Shown here: positions 58,226-64,000 of the stretch, piece after piece
Numbering within the stretch: position 1 is the stretch's first letter
How the letters are laid out: the number at the start of each line of letters is the position of its first letter
Origin: Haliotis asinina
Lineage: Eukaryota > Mollusca > Gastropoda > Lepetellida > Haliotidae
Direction: 5' to 3'
DNA: 64,000 bases
Assembly: GCF_037392515.1 (NCBI RefSeq)
Contig: NC_090283.1
Span: forward strand, 14,576,501 to 14,640,500
Translations under genes and position numbers: made by a program
The notes under the pieces: generated by a model
Told to the model about the DNA's origin: nothing
Databases searched by the model: none
The model's input: the letters and a program-made list of their open reading frames with translations, nothing else

Positions 58226-59240
58226 CTCGCCATGCCCATGGGCGAACAGTGGCCAGTTAGCAGGCCCATGGGCGAGAGCGTTTAATTTCGTCCAGAATAA
58301 ATGTTTTGGAGGTTGTATATGAATGAAAAAATGTTAATAAGTATCATGACACAAATTTCAGCTTGTTATGACTTGACTCTGCTAACTGACAGGGAATTTA
58401 AAAAATCTCGCCCATGGGTGAAAAACATTTTGGAGAATAATTACTTTCATTGAAAATACATGTTTTTCCATGCTTTGCAGGTTTAAATCAATGAACTTGT
58501 ATTTATTAGTGTCGTGACATGAAATTAAGTTTATTTTGACTTAATTCGGCTAATGTAGAGTGAGTTTTTAAACGTCTCGCCCATGGGCGAAAAACATTTG
58601 GTCCATGGGTGAGAATATTTACTTTTACTCAAAATACATCTTTTTCCATGTTTTGGAGCTTCTGAATGGATGAAAGTATTTTCATAACTATCATGGCACA
58701 AATTTCAACTCACTTTGACTTAATTCCGTTAATTTAGAGTGATTTAACTAAATCTCACCCATGGGCGAAAAACAATTTGGCCCATGGGCGAGAATATTTC
58801 CTTTTACCCCAAATACACCTTTTCCAATGTTTTGGAGGATGTAAATGAATGAAAGTACATCTATGAGTATCATGTATTTCAACTCATTTTGACTTCATTC
58901 CTCTAAATGAGAGCAATTTTAAAAACTCTCGCCAGTGGGAGAAAAAAATTTTGGCCCATGGGCGGGAATATTTGCCTTCACTCAAAATACATCTTTTCCT
59001 GTGTTTTGGATGTTGTAAATGAATGAGGATATATTTCTAAGTATCATGGCACAAAATTCAACTCATTTTGACTTAATTCCGCTAATTTGTAACAAGTACA
59101 AGAATCTGGACTTCCACTTAAAGTTTCATAGGTCTTTTTTATTGCCTTGAGGTTGTAAATTTATGAATGAAAGTGTGTCTATAAGTATCATGACAAAAAA
59201 ATGAAATCATTCCGGTCTTAATTCGACTAATCTCGCTTGT
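58226..59240. repeat. array of about 175-bp units with palindromic CCCATGGG cores
   Basis: Six diverged units. The GTTGTANATGAATGAA-type landmark occurs near 58310, 58480, 58656, 58829, 59009 and 59149, and CTCGCCCATGGG-type cores at 58406, 58576, 58754 and 58928. The core TCGCCCATGGGCGA (58577-58590) is a perfect 14-bp palindrome, followed 9-12 bases later by a second CCCATGGGCGAG. The other unit parts are TTTACTCAAAATACATCTTTT and ATCATGGCACAAATTTCAAC. No open frame of note. Confidence 0.88.
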
Positions 59241-59328
59241 AAAATATTTTCGTTTGCTTGTTTTCTTTATTTTGCAAACATATGGATTAAAAAAAGATGA
59301 AATTCTAATGACAATTCAGTTTAATTTC

Positions 59329-59577
59329 GTGAGTTTAGTTTTATGTAACATCCCAGCAATATGGTGGCGGTTTGTAGGTAATCGAGTTTGAACCAGACAA
59401 TCCAGTGATCAATAGCATCAGCATCAACGTGCACAATTGGGAACTGATGACGTGTGTCAGCCTAGTCAGCGAGCCTGACCACCCGATCCCGTTAGTCACC
59501 TCTTACGACAAGCATAGTCGCCTTTTATGGCAAGCATGGGCTGCTGAAGCCCTCTTCTACTCCAGATCTTCACGGGC
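59329..59577 (-). mobile_element. SINE-like repeat, copy 7
   Basis: Family member with a shortened tail (GTGAGTTTAGTTTTATG) and complete head (GATCTTCACGGG). The CCGCACTCGGCAAT block is reduced to ACATCCCAGCAAT, so it is an older or deleted copy. Confidence 0.85.
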
Positions 59578-60150
59578 CCCGAACACAGAGCTTTATTCCA
59601 GCAACATATACAGTACACTTGGAATACTAAGCCTTGAGATTCTTTTGAATTTAGGTATTCTATAAATATAACAAAATTCAAGATATATCTATGAAGTTGA
59701 AGTTATTTGTGAAAGCCCTAATCAAGAGTGACCGAACTCCAGTGACTATGCTGGGACACATTAATAAACAGTGTTGTGAGATCTTTAAACTGTATTGAAA
59801 TATGTCTTGTCAATCTCACTGAGATTCGCCAAATGTACCTACCTAATAGTTTTAAGTGTACCTACCCAGTTTAGCATGTTCGTTTTAATAGTGTGGTCTC
59901 CATTTTAGTAATTCCCGTTTGCCCGTCCCGGCTTTTCTTCGTCCGAGCTTTTATGGGGTATTCTCCTATTTGTCAGACCAGAAATAATCTACAACAGGGA
60001 CAGGTCACTCGCTTGTTTTCTTTACCATTTGTACTAATTAGTATGCGCCTCGTCTTGCTCCAATGCACACAGTGGCCTGGTTCGTTTCCATCGCAACTTC
60101 AGCTGCGTTTAACAGTACTTCAGCCAGTTTACTGTATCAGTCGAAATCTT
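59578..60150. other. unassigned sequence
   Basis: No gene or repeat recognised. Confidence 0.45.
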
Positions 60151-60151
60151 A

Positions 60152-60290
60152 CAATGAATGAATGAATGAATGAAGAGCAAGAAGTATATGTGAATGAATG
60201 AAAGAAATTATAAAAGAAGTGCATATGTGAATGAATGAGAAAGAAATAAAAGAAAAAAGTACATATGTGAATGAATGAAAGAATAAATGA
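60152..60290. repeat. GAATGAAT microsatellite and a 37-41-bp repeat, 3 units
   Basis: (GAAT)n is followed by three units of the type GTNNATATGTGAATGAATGARAAG..AAATAAAAGAA. No coding meaning. Confidence 0.85.
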
Positions 60291-61927
60291 TACACCACGG
60301 CCATCCCTTCCAAAACATGCTAAAGAACGCAAAACTATCGTTAGATCACATGTGTTAACATCAGCTTGTTATTGTCTCCTTGCTCAGACATAACAATTGT
60401 CAGACAGGTTAAAACAACAAACTATCTGGTTGACTGCACAGCTGCCTGTTGACGTAGTATACCCACATCACCTACTTTTCCTGCGTAACCTTCATCTACA
60501 TCACCATCCTTAATATATTGAGCAGAGAGCACAGAAGGCCCTATAGCTGTAAGCACTAAACCGTGGCGTCTCTCTGCTCCTAAGTTTCCAAGTGTTGGTG
60601 TCCTTTTCTACCTCTTCCATTAATCTTTAAAACATCTAACAAGTTCAACGCATGCATCATTTTTACTAAAATGTGAAGTTATACATAATCATAAAAGTAT
60701 TTTATGTATTATTCAGTTGATGAATTATTATTTTATGATACATATATGTACAATATTGTGCTTTGATTCTGTATGCATGACATATTGGACAGGTATAGGG
60801 CATTTTGTGTTAATTTATCATGCCCATTTTCATAATGCTTAAAAAAGACACTCATTAATCTATCACTGAGTCATTCTTTCACTCCAACATGGTTGCTAAA
60901 TTCCCTATCATCATAGTATATGGACTCTCCCATACCCAATTCACCTAATCCTGAGAAATGAACCAGGCATGACATACCCACATCGGCTAATTAATTTTCC
61001 ATACCTATCTAGTGAAAAATACATAAAATGGGAGGACACCCTGTTAACTAATGGGAGTGAGCCTTGTAGGGGGTAGCCTCACTCTCACAAACCCACATAT
61101 TGAGGAGAAGCGGCCGTGTTTGTCGGGGATTCTTCTGGCTTAGCTAAATAAATCGTACATATACATGTAAAATATTTTGCTTTGATTCTGTAACTACCCA
61201 CATTATGACATTGAGACCATTCTGATTTATCGAGTAAAATACGATTGAACAGTTTTGAGTTCGAATCTTGGCATATTTTACCGGTTTGCCACTTTAGCAC
61301 TCTATCTTTTTAAACGAGGCGTGCATATTTTGGTGGTTTTTAGTATTCCATCTATTTGTTTAAATTAATTTGATTTATTTGTTTTTGCTATGTTTGAGTT
61401 TTTTGTACTGCTAGTGCCCGCCCAGCGAGTGAGTCTGCTTTGATACCTGTAAATTTATTCTGACCTTTGACGAGCGGAACGTAAACAAGAACATATATAG
61501 AGCCCCTGCATCAATACACTTTTAAGACTAAAGTGTTTGAAACATTATTCTAGACCAGTATTTGTACATAACTGATGAAATGTACCTGAAAGTTCAAGGT
61601 TCATAAGAACGTACAGGGCACATTTCTCCTACCCCATTTAAGAATGTCCATTTCTGATTGGTTCACGTGGCCTTGCGAGGGAGAATAGATCATTAAGTTT
61701 TACCCCGCCACGTGGGAAAACCATGCATCCACGGCAGTCAGTGAACTGTAAAACAGTGGTTCGAATCGACTATAGTTAGTACCATGTTAATATAATACAT
61801 GATTTCAGCTTGTTTTGATGCTCTGTTTACATAAAGTGATATTTAAACATTCGTTATGGTAAATGCGGAGCGATGAGGAGTATGCGGGTTTCTTCATCCC
61901 ATTTCATCCACCGATGAGACTGATGGT
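60291..61927. other. unassigned AT-rich sequence
   Basis: No gene recognised. TTTACCCCGCCACGTGGGAA near 61700 is a small GC-richer patch. Confidence 0.45.
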
Positions 61928-62200
61928 ATGCTCTTTTGGTTCATAACCGGACTGTCGAATGTTTTATCAAATACACAACAGGACTGTGTGACAGTGCTCA
62001 ACTCTGTTCTAACAGGGACACTCTATAACTCTCTATATAGGCTCCCTGGTTCTAATGACACCCGGAGCGTCGACTGCCTTGGAGAACTTGTTCATAGCAG
62101 AGAAGAGAATAGCAGAAGACTCGTTTCTACTCTACTTAACGAGCTAAAACACATACACAAAGACATCGGTGAAAGAATGAGCTGTGGAACCTATTCCTGA
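61928..62200 (+). CDS. unrecognised 90-codon frame, possible exon
   Basis: The frame reads MLFWFITGLSNVLSN and later LYRLPGSNDTRSVDCLGEL, EENSRRLVSTLLNELKHIHK, with an amphipathic, possibly coiled-coil C-terminal half. An acceptor-like ATACACAACAG ends at 61980, so the real exon may start with GACTGTGTGACAG. A further short frame (62292-62370, with KEELDRRLQRLNDQLQRQ, also coiled-coil-like) follows. I do not recognise a family. It may be two exons of one gene or a remnant. Confidence 0.25.
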   Translation: MLFWFITGLSNVLSNTQQDCVTVLNSVLTGTLYNSLYRLPGSNDTRSVDCLGELVHSREENSRRLVSTLLNELKHIHKDIGERMSCGTYS

Positions 62201-62486
62201 ATGATAGTCGTCGCACGAACAGTAGTCGAGAAAGTTGGCATCATCGTGAATCGAGGGTCTGTGAGCAATGTAAACTGCATATTGTGACACAGTGGCCACA
62301 ATAAGAAATAAAGAAGAACTTGACAGAAGGCTTCAGCGTCTCAACGACCAGCTTCAAAGACAAGAGATTTCCGTAATGAGCTGTGCTCATCAGACTGTCT
62401 GCCTCGCTCATAGTGACCACATTACTGTGCTCTATAACGTACATGTATTTTGTTTTCCTTCATGTCCGGAGCGTCAAACGACATAG

Positions 62487-63560
62487 TGTTGACGCCTGCT
62501 TACCTCCTGGAGCATGTGTCGTCATCCATATGAACTATCATATAATAACATATGCATACATATCATTACATCAAATACAACTATCATATAAGTAAACATG
62601 AAAAATAGAGTTATGGTTTGTTGTGTCTGACTAGCTCTTTGTAGAAACACTGAACATTTGTGAGAAGGGTTTTGACAAGTTAATTAATTTCCTGTTAACA
62701 AATTAAAAATCAAGCTTTGTGTTTTATGATAAAATCGTGGACGGATTCAACTATTTTCTGGTTTTCACAGTGAATAAGTTCTTTTTTCCGTTCACCGAAG
62801 TCATCATAGACCACAGCGAGAAAAGCTCAATCTTCAAGCAGTAAGGAAGACTATGATAGCGTATGGCATACTTGTGTCTTCCTTGGCTTGGTCATCTCCT
62901 CCGTTACTCCCTCCCCCGAATCCACACCCCACCAGGCCGTGTAGGACTTGACTCGGTGGATAAAAAGGGACTCCTATAAACCCATATACCCCTAATCACA
63001 ATGCTATAATTTGTCGTTTTTTGTGTATCCGGTTTTGTGCATTCTGTAATATTGTATAGTACTGGTGAAGTGTTAACCGAAGCAATATTTTGCTTGCTAA
63101 ACGAACCACATTCTTTGAGAATCAAAATATGTTTTAAGCCCATTTCCAAAATTGAAATACAGCATGCACACAATAACTAAATTGGAAGGAATATCGTGCC
63201 GGACAAGGTTTTCCAGAGCACATGCACATAAATGTCAATGTCTTTCAAAGACTAATATGTGCAGGTCTTGCAAAAGGACAAAGCAGGTATGCTTGACAAA
63301 GTTCTTGCAAAGGAGGTTTATACACAACACCAAAACCAACTGGTCAGCACGACGCCTTATAAAACAATCAATTCGAGATTTCCTTTGAATGTGAGATATT
63401 TGGCTGCGCGTCTTGCACAATCAGTCTTTTTCATCCATATACACTCACGAACACCTGTTCATTTCAAAGCTGATGTCACCTAATGGCCTAATGTGATCCA
63501 TGGGTGAATTGTGTACATGACAAGTAAAATACACTTGAAAGCGGCAGCTGTTTCACTCCA
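62487..63560. other. unassigned sequence
   Basis: No gene or repeat recognised. Confidence 0.45.
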
Positions 63561-63880
63561 ATAAACAAGACCAGCGGACGAGAGACGGCTTTTTCGGCGC
63601 AAATTGTCGTACGCGCTTTGCGGAAATTACGTAAGTGAACGCGGAAGAAACAGAAAGCGTCATCGTTCCGCTCAGTTGTCTTTGCGAGTTATGCTGAGAT
63701 ACTCAACAAACTGAGATAAAAGTCAAAATGATGAAAAAGTGGAAATCAGTGTGTGGATTAGAACTTGAAAATCACTCATGAAGTCTCTGACAAAGTAATA
63801 TCTGTTCAGGTCATGTAATTTGTTAAAAAAACAGAGAAAGTTCCATGGATATACAACTTCTTATAAGGTAAGCAGCATTT
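63561..63880 (+). promoter_or_regulatory. CpG-rich promoter-like stretch with a possible 5' UTR exon
   Basis: Between 63570 and 63690 CG dinucleotides are frequent (GACGAGAGACGGC, TTTTTCGGCGC, GTACGCGCTTTGCGG, GAACGCGG, ATCGTTCCGC) in an AT-rich neighbourhood. About 190 bases on, TATAAG|GTAAGC near 63870 could be the donor of a non-coding first exon. The gene itself would lie beyond the window. Weak call. Confidence 0.25.
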
Positions 63881-64000
63881 CGGCGTTGCTGTTAAACTCG
63901 TTATCAAGAAAGGGATGTCTACGGGGTAGTTCTGTAAGTTAAACCTTTGTTTTGGGTCAAGGTCAAAATCGTTAGGTGTAGTGACAACGGTGTTGTTTTA

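Overview
The window looks like a repeat-rich intergenic and intronic piece of a marine gastropod genome, most probably an abalone (Haliotis). The basis is eukaryotic exon/intron structure with GT-AG junctions, long dinucleotide arrays, and seven copies of a SINE-like repeat whose sequence I associate with abalone DNA. The species call is inference. There is nothing bacterial here: no operons, CRISPR or rRNA.

Region 1-9.7 kb is mostly unassigned sequence with two SINE copies, a 31-bp minisatellite (2651-2929), a block of microsatellites around a probable MITE (3.48-4.73 kb), and a decayed 100-bp tandem array (7.67-8.12 kb). From 9.8 to 15.0 kb there is a graveyard of DNA transposons: a tRNA-derived SINE with intact A and B boxes, then four separate broken Tc1/mariner-superfamily transposases. 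A CGATA-rich degenerate repeat follows (15.2-15.5 kb).

Region 16571-35470 is one 9.4-9.5 kb segment present twice in direct tandem, nearly identical, with a 3-bp (GTC) microhomology at the junction. Each copy carries a broken L1-like reverse transcriptase, a dispersed repeat and the 3' part of a RNase H-bearing non-LTR retrotransposon (LINE). The right-hand copy keeps the whole LINE (31535-37796, minus strand, 10-bp target-site duplication). Its two ORFs are dead: ORF1 is frameshifted, the endonuclease holds a 350-bp internal duplication, the motif A aspartate of the reverse transcriptase is changed, and the RNase H lacks a block. A third, older, deleted copy of the same LINE family lies at 51.7-55.7 kb.

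The one host gene I can build is on the plus strand. It has a signal-peptide exon (9732-9777), two exons of a C-type-lectin-like domain (38942-39128 and 39665-39801), a threonine/serine-rich repeat exon (42346-42756) and a last exon with one transmembrane helix and a short tail (46077-46375). All splice phases agree and the coding sum is 1080 bases (359 residues plus stop). If the first exon belongs to it, its first intron is 29 kb and contains the transposon graveyard and the 9.4-kb duplication. A possible alternative last exon (42947-43095) would give a secreted form without the membrane helix.

Downstream (46.4-64 kb) lie a decayed satellite of about 95-bp period, more SINE copies, the third LINE, a perfect 14-bp-arm hairpin at 58.03 kb, an array of about 175-bp units each carrying palindromic CCCATGGG cores (58.2-59.2 kb), and a CpG-rich promoter-like stretch near the right end. 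I see no previously undescribed defence or metabolic system. The most interesting points are the split lectin/mucin-like membrane gene, the tandem duplication cut inside a LINE, the 3' tail shared by the SINE and the LINE, and the palindromic array.
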